Assembly (NCBI GenBank): GCA_964006375.1
Contig: OZ023267.1
Span: forward strand, 35,537,766 to 35,601,765
Reading direction: 5' to 3'
DNA: 64,000 bases
Source of the DNA: Tillus elongatus
Taxonomy: Eukaryota; Arthropoda; Insecta; Coleoptera; Cleridae
In this document: positions 47,690-59,239 of the stretch, piece after piece
How positions within the stretch are numbered: position 1 is the first letter of the stretch
How the letters are laid out: each line of letters starts with the position of its first letter
Notes under the pieces: generated by a model
Seen by the model: the letters and a program-made list of their open reading frames with translations, nothing else
Databases searched by the model: none
Told to the model about the DNA's origin: nothing
Translations under genes and position numbers: made by a program

Positions 47690-48240
47690 CATAACACATA
47701 GCTGTGATAATTTATTCTCTTCCGAAAGACATTCTCATAGAATGAGTTTAGGGCCCATCACTTGAACACAAAGAAAATATTTGTATTCCCGTACCCATCA
47801 ACTTTTGAAGCGTTAAAATTTTCTCAACTAAACTCGAGTTTAATTAAAAAATGTAAATTTTCACCAAATCACCCCTTATTTATCCCCTACCCCTTGAAGC
47901 GATCTTACCCAAAAACAATTCTAGGCGTTGCTTTGTCGGGTGCTAACTGAATACCAAATTTAAAGATGATATCTCAATTCGTTCGAAAGTTATTACGCCT
48001 ATTAACTGACAGACCTACATGCCGACGGACCGACAGACCGATCGATCGACAGACCGATCGACCGACAGACCGACCGACCGACAGACCGAGAGACAAAAAA
48101 AATTCGTTCCAGAATCAAGTTTTCTGTATGTTTTTAGACATTTTACGCCGTTTTAGCAAAAAAAGATATAATTTTTGGCAACAATATTCCACCCCCAGAC
48201 ATTCAACCCCTAACTTAATTGAGCACAGAATGACAGATGT
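47690..48240 (+). repeat. Dispersed repeat, T module, copy 3
   Basis: It parallels 7215-7740 over most of its length, including CACCAAATCACCCCTTATTT and TTGTCGGGTGCTAACTGA. A 70-bp stretch of ACCGACAGACCGATCG-type repeats lies at about 48015-48090. Confidence 0.65.
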
Positions 48241-48304
48241 TTTATGAAATTCAAAGTTTTCAGATAAATATACCCTAAAACGTTATATTACTCGAGTTAT
48301 AATG

Positions 48305-48485
48305 AAAAAATTTCGGGCCGCAGCAAGTGCGTTATAGTAGCGAATTTTCATAAGAATTGTACACTATTATTATACCGCATATTAGAAAAGTTAATACTTT
48401 AAACTTACACAGACCTTGAAGATCGATTTCAGACGTCCTAGTTCGCGCACATTTGAAGAATTCTTTCGAAAGTGTTACCATCGAT
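48305..48485 (-). repeat. Modular repeat: E motif joined to L block, without TA core
   Basis: On the minus strand an L block (GATAATAGAGAGATATCGATG...) passes through TTATGAAAATTCGCTACTA directly into CGCACTTGCTGCGGCC. In other copies a TA tract and R block lie between these parts. Confidence 0.55.
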
Positions 48486-49789
48486 ATCTCTCTATTATCA
48501 AAAAAATCTGACGTTCTAACTCCTTTTAAGAAAAATACCCAAAACTCAATTTTCTATGAAGCTAAAGAATTATATTTTGCTATATCTTTAGATAGCGTCT
48601 CTTTAAAAGAAACTTGTATTACAACTTTCATTAAAGTTATACAAAAGATTTCCAGAATGGAAACTTAATTCATATTTATAAAAGTAAAGTATCTGCCAAA
48701 TTATAAACGTAGCAGTTATTTTTCCTTATTAGTCGCCAGTATGATTTCGTTTTAGTCAACATAATCAAGCCGGTTTTATTTCAATATCAACAATAACAAA
48801 ATTATAAATCCAGACTCACAGGTGACAAACTTATTCAGGCGTTTTAAACAAAAATGAGATCTTGTTCAAAACGTATGAAATCTGTGCACTATTGTTTCTA
48901 CAAATGTCAAAATAAAACATAAAAAACATACATTCATCAAGCTGAATTCGATCGCGTAACCTTCTGCTTAAGAGGCAACGACGCTGTCCCCGGCGACATC
49001 TAAGTATACTTCAACCGACGTTTCATTTACGTGATAGTTTCGATCGGCCTCATGCCCGTGATATTATATTCAAAGTATACGTAACTAATTATTACAGAAT
49101 TAGTAGAATTACCATTTAAACACATCCCACTACTGTTTCGGTTTTTTATGACGTCTTATGTTTAAATTTAAAGATATAAGAAACTATTTTAAAATCATTT
49201 TTATACAGACTTTGCTTAATTTTGTTTACATTTCTAGTATATTATACGACAGCGTAATAAGTCTATGCTGCGCTAAAACTGTATTTGAGGCCGTTCATAA
49301 AGCTACAAATATAGTGTCTTTTAATAATTGATTGAATCCTCCAGTTAAATAACAATTACTTGGCAAATTTTTAATTTTATATCGTCTGATATTTTCCATA
49401 ATTGCGGCCGAGATTTCACTATTGTTCGTTAGAGTATTGTGTTTTATGCCTGGTATATATTTAGTTTGGTTACCGTTGATATATTGTTTATATCTGTTGT
49501 ATGAATCAATCTACGCGTGGCAGTTAACTACTCTGTCCGTCAGGCATTGGACTTTAACCACTAAGTTGTTTCAACGCATATCTTTAGGATTTTATCTTTA
49601 ATTTGGAAAAAACTCTAAACATTGTGTACCAAATTACTGAAAATTCACAACATACATTCATTTGCACTATTTCTAGGCACATGTAAAGTATCATCCCAGT
49701 TACTCTGATACTTACAAAAATTGAGCGTTTTCAAAAAGTTTTCCCAGATTTTCCATCGAAAAAACTTTAGTATAAAGGCTGATTATCGA
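48486..49789. other. Unassigned
   Basis: AT-rich, with short open frames only (48453-48668 plus). No domain, tRNA or repeat similarity was recognised. Confidence 0.45.
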
Positions 49790-50088
<299 letters not shown>

Positions 50089-50385
50089 TCGCTAAGATGT
50101 CAATTTTCACTAAATCACCGCCCACTATCCCCTAAAGCGATTTTACCCAAAAACAATCCGAACCGTTCGTTTGTCGAGAGCTAACTGTTACCAAATTTGA
50201 AGACGATATCTCAATTCGTTCTAAAGTTATCGTGGCTACAAACAGACAGACATACAGACCGACAGACAAAAAAATAATTCGTGCCCAAATCATGTATCAA
50301 CTTTGATACTTCTTACAAAAAATAAGATTTTGAAATATTTATCGCCGATGCGATACTTCCACAAGACGATGTGGAAATAAAAACC
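50089..50385 (+). repeat. Dispersed repeat, T module, copy 4
   Basis: It contains AAAGCGATTTTACCCAAAAA, GAAGACGATATCTCAATTCG, TTATCGTGGCTACAAACAGA and CAGACATACAGACCGACAG, and ends GATACTTCCACAAGACGATG. It is the uninterrupted version of the site split by LINE copy A. Confidence 0.6.
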
Positions 50386-50482
50386 TTAGCCATCACTTTT
50401 TTTGTCGGCTGACAGAACTTTAACTTTCTTCTCAATCTCTGATCTGAAAATATTCGTAACTGAGGTAACGAAAAGCATTACC

Positions 50483-50686
50483 TCAGCTGCGAGCATTTTG
50501 AGATGAGAGCTTGAATCCTGTGGAAACAAGCCGTCTGTAACTCAATTCTTTTAACGACAATTTTTGACCTATGCAGACTCGAAAAAAATTTTGGTGCTCA
50601 CAATTAATAAGCATTTCATAAGCAAATTGATTTCCAGTCAATTCTGCTATTGAAAGGAAATTTTTAAAACGATTCCCACTAAGCAT
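50483..50686 (-). other. Unidentified 67-codon open frame
   Basis: The minus-strand frame starts MLSGNRFKNFLSIAELTGNQ and ends KLSSQNARS. It reads like real protein rather than low-complexity sequence, and a second stretch in another frame follows. I do not recognise a family. It may be an exon fragment of a captured or retroposed gene, or chance. Confidence 0.25.
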
Positions 50687-50707
50687 GGTAACTTACAAAT
50701 GGTTTTT

Positions 50708-50763
50708 TTTCCTTAGGGCTCGTCTGCGTCTTTGCCGCCCCGATAGCACCGCAGCCTTTGGCT
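50708..50763 (-). repeat. Isolated tail of an I-group LINE
   Basis: TAGGGCTCGTCTGCGTCTTT and GATAGCACCGCAGCCTTTGG match 15510-15562, the downstream end of the I-group LINE there. Only about 55 bp is present, flush with LINE copy C. Confidence 0.55.
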
Positions 50764-51802
50764 TTTTTTTCAACAACACACTACGAGGGCTTACGGCCTA
50801 AGTACTATCGTACCGTGGGTGTCGACAAGGAAGAAAGAGGCAACTTGTTAATTCTGGACTTGAAGGGTTGGAGGTTCGGGGGAGAAGGAAAAACATGTGC
50901 CGGCAAGGAATTCCATAACTTTGAAGTCCTCGGGACAAAAGAGCGGGCATAACAAGATGTTCTATGTCTGGTGACCTGGACAGTAAAAGGGTGCATTCGC
51001 TCTGTTCCCCTGGTAGATCTGTTGGGGGCAGTAGGTGGAGGAACTATGGAAGAAAGCTCCTCTGAGCAGTGCCCGTGCAGATATCTATAAAAGGGAGAGA
51101 GGTCGCCAACGGCACGTCGGTGGGCAAGGGAAGGCAGCCTTTGGGTGAGGGTAGGGTCACCGATGAGACGTATAGCTATCTTCTGAATGGAGTCCAGGAT
51201 AGCGAGTGTAGAAGCGGCAGCAACAGCCCAGATGTGGGAGCAGTATTCGAGGTTTGGTCTTATTTGTGAAGTATATAAGGTATAGAGATTAGCTGGTGAA
51301 AAGTATTTGCGGAAGAGGAAACCTAATTTCTTAGCAGCCGTTTCTGCAATTGATGTAACATGTTGATGCCAATTCAAATTCCGATCCGCAGAAATGCCAA
51401 CAAGTGAAAAGGACACATTACTTTGCATAACTTGGTTGTTCATTGTGATGGGTCTAGGGCTTGTGTATCTCTTATGAGCAAGACTGTGATTTGGTGAGGT
51501 TGAATTGTACAAGATTTCTACTTCTCCAGTCTAATATGTTCTGAAGATCCACGGAGATAGAACCCTCCATGAGTCTGCGATCCTCATCTAATTGGGCTAA
51601 AGAGACAGGCTTAAAATATTGTATATTTGAGTGGAGGAGAGAAATAGGCCTGTAGTTGCTAGGAAGCGCTTTGGATTCTTTCTTGGGGACGGGTTGTACT
51701 CGAGCAGTTTTCCAGTTACTAGGGAATATGCCTCTATTGTAAGATGTATCAAACAGACGACTCAGGACAGAAGCAAGTTCTGGTGCACATTTTTTGGCAT
51801 CC
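50764..51802 (-). mobile_element. CR1/L2-like LINE, copy C, with internal deletion
   Basis: It reads from about 51802 (truncated in the RT N-terminal part) to the tail at 50770. At 51633/51634 the sequence jumps from text equal to 55877 in copy D to text equal to about 56330, so about 450 bp that encode the catalytic YADD region are missing. Confidence 0.85.
50805..51512 (-). pseudogene. LINE C-terminal RT region, copy C (235-codon open frame)
   Basis: Minus-strand frame: RYTSPRPITMNNQVMQSN, VGISADRNLNWHQHVTSIAE, KLGFLFRKYFSPANLYTLYT, and finally KLWNSLPAHVFPSPPNLQPF. This is the part after the RT palm and thumb. Its catalytic part lies across the deletion, so it is dead despite the clean frame. 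Confidence 0.82.
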
Positions 51803-51814
51803 TATAGGATTTGA

Positions 51815-52200
51815 ATCACTTTTGGTGCCGCGCTGTATATTGATTGTTTATTCTGTGTGGATCTTTTGTACTGTACTATCCCGCGATTGTCATTGATGAC
51901 CATAAAATATCTATAATTACAGATAATCAGTAGTAAACGTTACATGTGACTTGCTAATTATATAAATCGTGTTTTCATCTCGACAAAGTTTCCTTAATCA
52001 CCTGAGCAATAAGTGCACCTGCACTGGAGCAGCTTCTGTTATTGGTTCTGACAAGAATTTTATTCAAACGTCATAAAATGCATCGTTAAAAGTTTAATAG
52101 GCGGCATTTAACTAATATTTTCGTTGATACTTCACGTTGCCGTGATTATAAATACAACCCTTTTATCTAATTAAGATAACTGTGCAATGGTTTGTAAGAT
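51815..52200 (+). repeat. Penelope-like element fragment, inverted relative to the main copy
   Basis: It matches the reverse complement of about 58760-59075: TTGTCATTGATGACCATAAA, CTGAGCAATAAGTGCACCTG and TTGGTTCTGACAAGAATTTT. In the main copy this segment lies between the terminal repeat and the reverse transcriptase. The stretch 52201-52320 beyond it is unassigned. Confidence 0.6.
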
Positions 52201-52320
52201 TTCCTCTTTGGAAATGTTTGCCTATTGTATGTTTTTATTGCAAAGACAAATTAATAAACCAGTTTAGTACCAATTCCGTCACGGTAAACAATTAACAGCA
52301 AATGTTTCAGTTAACAAACT

Positions 52321-52443
52321 GGAGGCTTGGTAGTCGAGGGGTCAGAACGTGTGCGTCTGAACCAAATAATACTAGGTTCGATTCCCAAAGTTCTCCTTCC
52401 ACTTTTTCAGTACATACTGTAAAATTAACTTCAACCGAAGTTG
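52321..52443 (+). mobile_element. tRNA-derived SINE, copy 3 (head only)
   Basis: GGAGGCTTGGTAGTCGAGGG (A-box region) and TAGGTTCGATTCCCAAAG (B box) are followed by the first part of the body (CAGTACATACTGTAAAATTA). It breaks off near 52443 against Penelope terminal sequence. Confidence 0.75.
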
Positions 52444-52447
52444 TGGC

Positions 52448-52560
52448 AAGTTATAAGTCACTTGAAGAACCAAAATCCCCACAATACATATTTTTAAAGG
52501 ACTGGCTATCGTTTCACTAACAAAGTTAGAGTCATCAGAGGATGGAGAATTCTAACTACT
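52448..52560 (-). repeat. Penelope-like terminal repeat with hammerhead-like motif
   Basis: On the minus strand: CTGATGA (52538-52532), a hairpin with CTAAC / TTT / GTTAG, then GAAAC (52515-52511), followed by a conserved tail ending GGTTCTTCAAGTG. The CTGANGA-hairpin-GAAA layout is the conserved core of the hammerhead ribozyme, known from Penelope-like elements. One extra base and a mismatch at the base of the hairpin leave activity open. It lies 3' of the element's reverse transcriptase. Confidence 0.5.
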
Positions 52561-53470
52561 TACTACCAAATACTATATGATGACAATACGGGACACTCCT
52601 ACGCTTTAGCATTGGTGATATTTGTGACAAGTACACTAGCGCCACCTCGTGTGAAGTACTGACAACTGAGCGAGTAATTTGAATTGTATATTTTTAATTT
52701 AGACAATTGGTTTATTATAGATGAATATAAAAACTTGTACATGACAAAACAGTGAAAATTTTCTGATTATATAGTTATAAATAGAATTTGTATCAACAAT
52801 CAGCTTGAAACCTAAATGAATTCAGCATGAATAATTCTGCAAATTTCTCTTACCCATAATCTTATTTCATCATAATTTAAAGTACTACCTTGAAACCGTC
52901 GTTAAACTACTATTGCAAGGGTACGTATAGAAATATACTGAAATCTGTTTCTGAGGATGTTAAGTTACAATCTGTACTTACCTATAAATAATTGTTCTAG
53001 GTATAAATGGTAGCACAGTACTCAATTTGCTATATCTCTACATGAAAACTGTCTTATTCCTATAATATTTAAAAATATGTAACTGATATACTTACTACAT
53101 AATTAAGAAATTGTGCATATGAAAGGTGAGACTAACTCTTACCTCCCTGAATAAATCTATTATAGGGCTGAATCAGCTATTTCTAATCTCTTTAAAAACC
53201 TGTGGGAAGATAACTAAAAGCCTTTACCAAATAAAATAATTTAAAATGTGAAAAAATGTGACAATTTATGCCATAGTGAAATAAGAAAGGACACAGAAGA
53301 TTATAGAAAAACCGTTTTCTTATATCATTTATTAGTAATGCAAAACTTTTTTTGCCTTCATATTTCTTATTTTTATGCACTGGAAGACAAGTTATGATTG
53401 AAGCCTTTCAATTATCCGTTTACGAAGTTTATCTATAAGTAGGTACATGATGGTAAATATTACACAATAA
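52561..53470. other. Unassigned between Penelope terminal repeat and THAP relic
   Basis: AT-rich sequence with short open frames only (53192-53380 minus). Nothing recognisable. Confidence 0.4.
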
Positions 53471-53474
53471 ATTA

Positions 53475-53645
53475 TTTTCTGCGAACTGTACATATTGGCA
53501 TAAAAGTGATTCTGAATTTGTCTTCCGCTTCAAATCATATTCACGTTTCGCCATCCTTTGAAAACCTATGAAATGTCTTTGATAGATTTAGCACGTTATA
53601 ATTCGAACAATTATAGATTGCACACACCCAACCACTAACATTCAT
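53475..53645 (-). pseudogene. THAP-domain relic
   Basis: The minus-strand ATG at 53645 opens MNVSGWVCAIYNCSNYN, with the C-x4-C start of a THAP finger, then TFHRFSKDG. After a stop, EDKFRITFMPICTV keeps the text that normally precedes the final cysteine-histidine pair. The core tryptophan region is shifted. It is dead and different in sequence from the relic at 43341. Confidence 0.5.
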
Positions 53646-53889
53646 TGTAAAAAACACAGCTCAAACGTAATTATACACAGTTAAACACGAGCAATTACTA
53701 GTGTTAAACGTTCTCGAACGACGTAACACCAGTACTATCCGCTAGGGGCGCTGATATTCTTGAAACACGAAATCAGCCGGAGTGTCCTTTATTGTGATTA
53801 TATAGTATTTGTTACTACTAATATCGCCTTTTATACTGAATCTTAGGCAAAGGACGGTATCGAGAGGGGGACTAAATCGCAGGCACATT

Positions 53890-55034
53890 TTTCAGTTTAT
53901 TGTATTTTGATTGCCGTAGCAGGTTTTTGAACTTCCTTTATCACTTTACCTGACAGGTTTCGGAATGTTTATCTACATCAAAGACAGAGCGCAAGCAGAG
54001 GACTACAAACCAGTGGTGGAGCTCTGTTTAAGGAACTTTTGTTTTTTATTGCTCTAGAAATATAAATACTTTCGTGCGTATCTAGCTTCGCTATCTTTTG
54101 ATAAGTTTCAGATTGTATTTATCAATGTGATGGTTATTATTACAGATATGTTGTGCCACGCATGACTTGTCTACACTACCGCATCTCAGCTGTGCCAGAT
54201 GTTCACAAAATCGAGACTCAATGGTTCTCTTAGTCTGCCGTATTTAAGATTACAACCTTTACAACCTATCTCACAGATACCCGACATTTCAGTGGCTTTA
54301 TCTTTATCTTTCGTATCACGTAACAAACTTTTTAAATTGTTTTTTGTCAAAAAACTTAGCTGCAAATCGGCTTTCTTAAAAATGCTCTCGAGACCCCTTG
54401 TGATACGCGTTTCAAAAGGTAGGCAAACAATTTTTTCCTCTATTTTATCTTTCCTGAATGTCGTGAATTCCCCCCAAATTTTCTTTGTTTTGTGTCTATT
54501 AATTAATTTTTCCACTAAGCAATCCGAGTATCCTTTATATTTAGCCACGTTTTTAATGTACTCTAATTCTTTGCTATATTTACTTTTACTTAAGGGAAAT
54601 TTTATTAATCTATTTACTAAGAAATTTAAACCGGCCGTTTTTTGTCCAAACGTATGATGTGAGCCATTTGGAATGTAACTTAGAGTGGTAGTTTCCCTCC
54701 TCTGGACATCGAATTCAAGAGATTCATTATTTTCAATAAATAGTACATCTAGAAAAGGGAGTTGACTGTTAACTTCTAACTCGTGGGTGAATTTTATTGA
54801 ACCAAATTAACAATTTAATCTTTTAATAAAATCATCTACTTTGGACATATTTGTGTTAAACACTGCAAAACTATCGTCCGCATAACAAAGCATACTCTAG
54901 GAAAATACTCACTTTCATTTTCTAAATCCGTCTCAAATCTACTCATGAAAAGGTGCGAAATAAATGGAGAGACTGGGTTGTCCATTCAGTTAGTTCAAAA
55001 AACTTATTGTTAAATTGAAAAAAATATACTTTTT
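53890..55034 (-). pseudogene. Penelope-like element, RT second half and GIY-YIG endonuclease
   Basis: The minus-strand reading from about 55030: FQFNNKFFE, then NPVSPFISHLFMSRFET, then CFADDSFAVFNTNMSKVDDF (in place of the usual YVDD), LEVNSQLPFLDVLF and HHTFGQKTAGLNFL. The 54186-54548 frame gives EYIKNVAKYKGYSDCLVE-type text and MSGICEIGCKGCNLKYG, the start of a GIY-YIG endonuclease; RFCEHLAQLRCGS-like text continues it after a shift. This RT plus GIY-YIG pairing is specific to Penelope-like elements. Several shifts and stops make it dead. Confidence 0.82.
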
Positions 55035-58000
55035 TATTTTATTTCAACAACACACCACGAGGGCTTACAGCCTAAATACTATCGTACCGTGGGTGCCGAC
55101 AAGGAGGAAAGAGGTAACTTGTTCATTCTGGACTTGAAGGTTTGGAGGTTCGGAGGAGAAGGAAAAACATGCGCCGGCAAGGAATTCCACAACTTGGAAG
55201 TCATCGGGACAAAATAGCGGGCATAACAAGGTGTTCTATGTCTGGTAACCTGGGTGCATTCGCTCTGTTCCCCTGGTAGATTTCTTGGGGGCAGAAGGTG
55301 GAGGAACTATGGAAGAAAGCTCCTCTGAGCAGTGCCCGTGCAGATATCTATAAAAGAGAGAGAGGTCACCAACAGCACGTCGGTGGGTAAGGGATGGCAG
55401 CCTTTGGGTGAGGGTAGGGTCATCAATGAGACGTGTAGCTCTCTTCTAAATGGAGTCCAGGATAGCGAGTGTAGAAGCGGCACCCCAGATGTGGGAGCAG
55501 TATTCGAGGTTTAGCCTTATTTGCGAAGTATATAAGGTATAGAGATTAGCTAGTGAAAAGTATTTGCGAGCCCAGAAGAGGAAACCTAATTTCTTAGCAG
55601 CCGCTTCTGCAATTGATGTGACATGTTGGTGCCAATTGAGATTTCGATCCACAGAAATGCCAACAAGTAAAAAGGGCTCATTACTTTGAATAACTTGGTC
55701 TTTTATGAGAAAGAAAGCAAGACTGATATTTGGTGGGGTTGAATTGCACAAGATTTCTACTTCCCCAACCTAACATTTTTTGGAGATCCACAGAGACAGA
55801 ACCCTCCATGAGTCTGCGATCCTCATCTAATTGGGCTAAAGAGACAGCCTTAGAATATTGTATATTTGAGTGGAGGGTGCTGTCGTCCGCGTAACTGTGA
55901 ACTGGGTTGGATGTGCTAAAGAGGAGGTCATTGATGTGGAGAAGAAACAAAGTAGGGGCTAAAGCTGAACCTTGAGGAACTCCTGCATTAATTGGATATA
56001 GTTTAGAGGAATGGCCATGCACGACAACAGAAATGCTCTGGTTGGAGAGAAAGTTTGCTGCCCAGGTACAGAGTTTTGGTGGTAGGCCATAGGCCGGAAG
56101 TTTATTAAGCAGCGCTGCGTGCCAGACCTGGTCGAATGCTTTGGATGTGTCTGGAGCGACAATCTGGGATTCCCCGTGTAGTTCCATAGACTTGTTCCAA
56201 GAATGGGCGACAACGGAAAGGAGGACAGCAGTTGATCTGCGCTGACGGAATCCATACTGCCTGTCGTGGATTAGACTGTGTTTTTCAACAAATTTTGGTA
56301 TATACTTTTCCATCACTTTAGAGATAACTGAAAGGAGAGAGATAGGCCTGTAGTTGCTAGGAAGCGCTTTGGATCCTTTCTTGAGGACGGATTGTAGTCG
56401 AACCGTTTTCCAGTTACTAGGGAATATACCTTTATTGTAAGGTGTCTGAAACAGACGAGTCAAGACAGGAGCAAGTTCTGGTTCGCATTTTTTGAAAACA
56501 ATTGCTGGGATCTCGTCAAGGCCAGACGCTTTCCTGGTATTAAGAGAAGAGAGCATCTTTCGTACCTTTTTAGTTTTGAAAGTGATGTCCGTCATTTTAT
56601 GCGCGACATTGGGGACTGTCGGTGGTTGAACATTTGGAGGTGGGTTGAGAGTAGAATTGCCGGCGAACAACGAGGCAAAAAGTTCAGCCTTGCCCAGGGC
56701 GGTAGAAACAATTTCATCCCCTGAGATAAGAGGTGGGAACGTGCTCTTACAGAAATTATTCCCAGTAGATTTAGCAAGAGTCCAGAAGGGTTTGCTGCCC
56801 TTGGAGCTTAAAAGGACTATGTTTTTGTTGTGGTTATTAAACGAGTTTTTTGCCTCGGAAAGAATGCGGACATAGTGGTTTCTTGCGTCGTTAAATGCTT
56901 GACGGTTTTCTTGACTGGGATTGTGTAGAAGCATTATGTGAGCTTTGACCTTTTCAAGTCTGGCCTTGTCACAAAATTTAGAGAACCAGGGCTTTTGAGT
57001 GTCTGAAGAGGTTTTCTGTGTACGTGGAATAAATAATTCCATGCCAGCTTGGATAATTTCGGTAACGTTTTGTGAGATATCAGAGGGGTCAGGATGAGAG
57101 AAGCAGACAGACGCCCATGGAAATGAGAAAAAGTAATCTCGCATTTCGTCCCAGTTCGCGGAGTTGTAGTGCCAAACGATACGTGGGTGTGATGACTGTG
57201 TGACCTCGGGTTGCATTGCGCAGGAAGCGGTGACCATACCATGGTCTGAGCGACCGAGGGGGGCGGTGACTGATACCTTATAGCATTCAGGATTTGTAGT
57301 AAGAAGGAGATCCAAGGGATTTGAGCTATGTGTGGGGATGCGAAGAAAGTAAGTAGGTTGTTGAACCATATTGGCTAAAGAGTTGCTGACTGCAAAGGCC
57401 TCCGCTGCTCTCCCTTGTGGATCGGTTTTTGAAGATCCTAGCCATTCCTTATTATGGACAAGTCACCAAGAATAGTGACCTCGGAGGAAGGATAATCAGA
57501 AATCAAATGGTCGGTTTTTTCAGAAAGGTAGTCAAAGAGCTGGACGAAGTTTTTGTCAGAAGGTGGCCGGTAAATGCAACAGATGAATTTAGTTGCAGCC
57601 CTGAGAGAGAGTTTTATCCAAAGTATGTCTTTTCTTCCAGCTTCTAGATTGGGGAGTCTGGTGCACGGTAGATTGCTACGGACGTACGCGCACACGCCTC
57701 CATGCAATCTAAAGGAAGTAAGGAGCTCGTACCCTGGGAAATTAAGGTGATTAGTGGCTGTTTGGCACTGATTTGGGTTTCAGTGAGGAAGAGGAGTTGG
57801 GGCCTATTAGCCTGAAGAACATGGTTGACTGAGTTCAGATTAGAATTTAGGCCTCATATATTGGAGAAGGATATGTTTAATCTTGATGCTGGCGCCCTCT
57901 GTACACCCCTCTCCCGGAGATCCGAATGGAGGGATATTTTACCTCCGGAATGTTTCGTACAAGGAGGAGCCATCATCATTTTTGCTTATTGGGAAAATCG

Positions 58001-58303
58001 ACTCATACACCAGAACCGGAAACGTCCGTTGGGACTTCACCGGCCCCTTGATGCATGGGGTGGTACCTCCTCGGACGTGAAAAACCTTTATTATCACGTA
58101 AAGTAAAATTCCCCTACCACCTGCAAAGAGAAGGAGCGAGACTTTAGTAGACCATCAGCCCTGGGCGTTATTCCCATTGCCGACAGTCACGCCAGGGGTG
58201 GCACGCGGAGCCAGCCTCTAGGAGTCCAGTAGCTCAGTCACGCGTCGATCAATCAAGAGAACGATCAGCGCACGACCAGGCTAAGGGACCACACCCTCTT
58301 GTT
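55035..58303 (-). mobile_element. Near full-length CR1/L2-like LINE, copy D, inserted in a Penelope-like element
   Basis: The minus-strand copy runs from about 58303 (5' end) to the tail GTTGTTGAAATAAAATAAAA at 55035. It is the longest of four copies (3.27 kb) and includes a 5' untranslated region, endonuclease and reverse transcriptase. The Penelope RT frame stops at its 5' side (near TNLCIKQ) and resumes at its 3' side (FQFNNKFFE). Confidence 0.88.
55446..57860 (-). pseudogene. LINE ORF2 (endonuclease and RT), copy D
   Basis: The apurinic-type endonuclease begins near 57855 (RGLNSNLNSVNHVLQ, LLFLTETQIS) and continues at 57707 (GGVCAYVRSNLPC, ICCIYRPPSD, ILGDLS). A 562-codon open frame (57369-55681) carries its end (GRSDHGMVTAS) and the RT: KKVRKMLSSLNTRKASGLDE, YRPISLLSVISKVMEK, GFRQRRSTAVLL, DTSKAFDQVWH, GVPQGSALAPTLFLLHINDL and SYADDSTLHSN. 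The C-terminal part is in another frame from about 55751. There are about three frameshifts in all. The protein nicks DNA and copies its own RNA into the nick in working relatives. Confidence 0.88.
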
Positions 58304-59080
58304 TTATACAAAGGTTTGTTAAAGTTAAATATTCTTGGAAACCTCTTCACTTATGTTGTTTAATTTCAACAACTGTCCTAAATATGTTTGTTTCGTGGGC
58401 ACACTAGCATATAAGAACGCTACTTAAGATGATACAAACCTCGCCCTCAACCAATTTAAGATATTTAACTTTAGTAATGAATTCAAATGCATTTAACACT
58501 GAATAACTTTTTTGGTTAACAGGCAAGCTTTTAAACTCATTTTACAGCGTCTTCGCTAGGTTATATGTCGGAGAATATATAGCCGAAATAATAGGTCTCA
58601 CTGATTTTCCGGGTTTATGAATTTTTAGGATACAATATTTTTTGAGAACTTTGCGATTTTCAACCTGTAACCGTCTTCCTAAATCTTTTGTTATAAGGCT
58701 GTCACAACTAAATAAAAACCCGCTGCCAAAAAATGAGGGTGAAAAATAGTTTAAAGACTTGTTTCATTAGATAAAATGGTTGTATTTATAATCTCGACAA
58801 CGTGAAGTGTCAACAAAACTATTAGTTAAAAACTGCCTGCTAAACTTTTAGCGATGCATTTTATGACCTTTGAATAAAATTCTTGTCAGAACCAATAACA
58901 GAAGCTGCTCAAATGCAGGTGCACTTATTGCTCAGGTGATTAAGGAAACTTTGTCCAGATGAAAACACGATTTATAATATTAGCAAGACACATGTAACGT
59001 TTACTGATTATCTGTAATTATAGATATTTTATGGTCATCAATGACAATCGCGTGACAGTACAGTACAAAAGATTACAGTG
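58304..59080 (-). pseudogene. Penelope-like element, RT first half and 5' region
   Basis: The minus-strand reading from about 58700: LQVENRKVLKKYCILKIHKP then GKSVRPIISAIYSPTYNLA, the conserved start of the Penelope RT (LPKIHKPGxPxRPIVS form), then LVEGEVC and VPTKQTYLGQLLKLNN-like text. Stops and shifts are present. It joins the second half across LINE copy D. 58725-59080 is 5' leader that recurs inverted at 51815-52200. Confidence 0.78.
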
Positions 59081-59239
59081 CTGTTATATTTTACCTTGTA
59101 TAAATATAGTAACATAATCCAAATCTGTTATTATATTTATTGTCAATATATATAGCAAAAGTCCAGACCCAGCAAAAGGTGTTAATTATAACCTAACTTG
59201 CCATTAACCTAAAAATTTCCATTTTAATACATAAGATAA

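Larger units (their letters stand above)
45300..47690 (-). mobile_element. mariner-type (DD34D) relic split by LINE copy B
   Basis: On the minus strand, about 47660-47330 reads REKRRGKLTRGVRLIDDIAP then VHTAGIADMAL, the second catalytic region of mariner (usually HDNAPVHTA), and KAAVWENFKDKRK. The C-terminal end KCIDVRVDYIEK-like text (with shifts) is at about 45410-45365, beyond the LINE. So the mariner copy was cut by the LINE. Only a fragment of the transposase remains and it is full of stops. Confidence 0.65.

Noticed and set aside
47995..48090. Short regular repeats that might suggest a CRISPR-like array
   Set aside because: A simple ACCGACAG-type microsatellite without spacers, in animal DNA, and part of the dispersed T module.
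57825..58106. Plus-strand open frame of 93 codons
   Set aside because: It lies opposite the LINE copy D 5' region and endonuclease start, which explain the sequence better.
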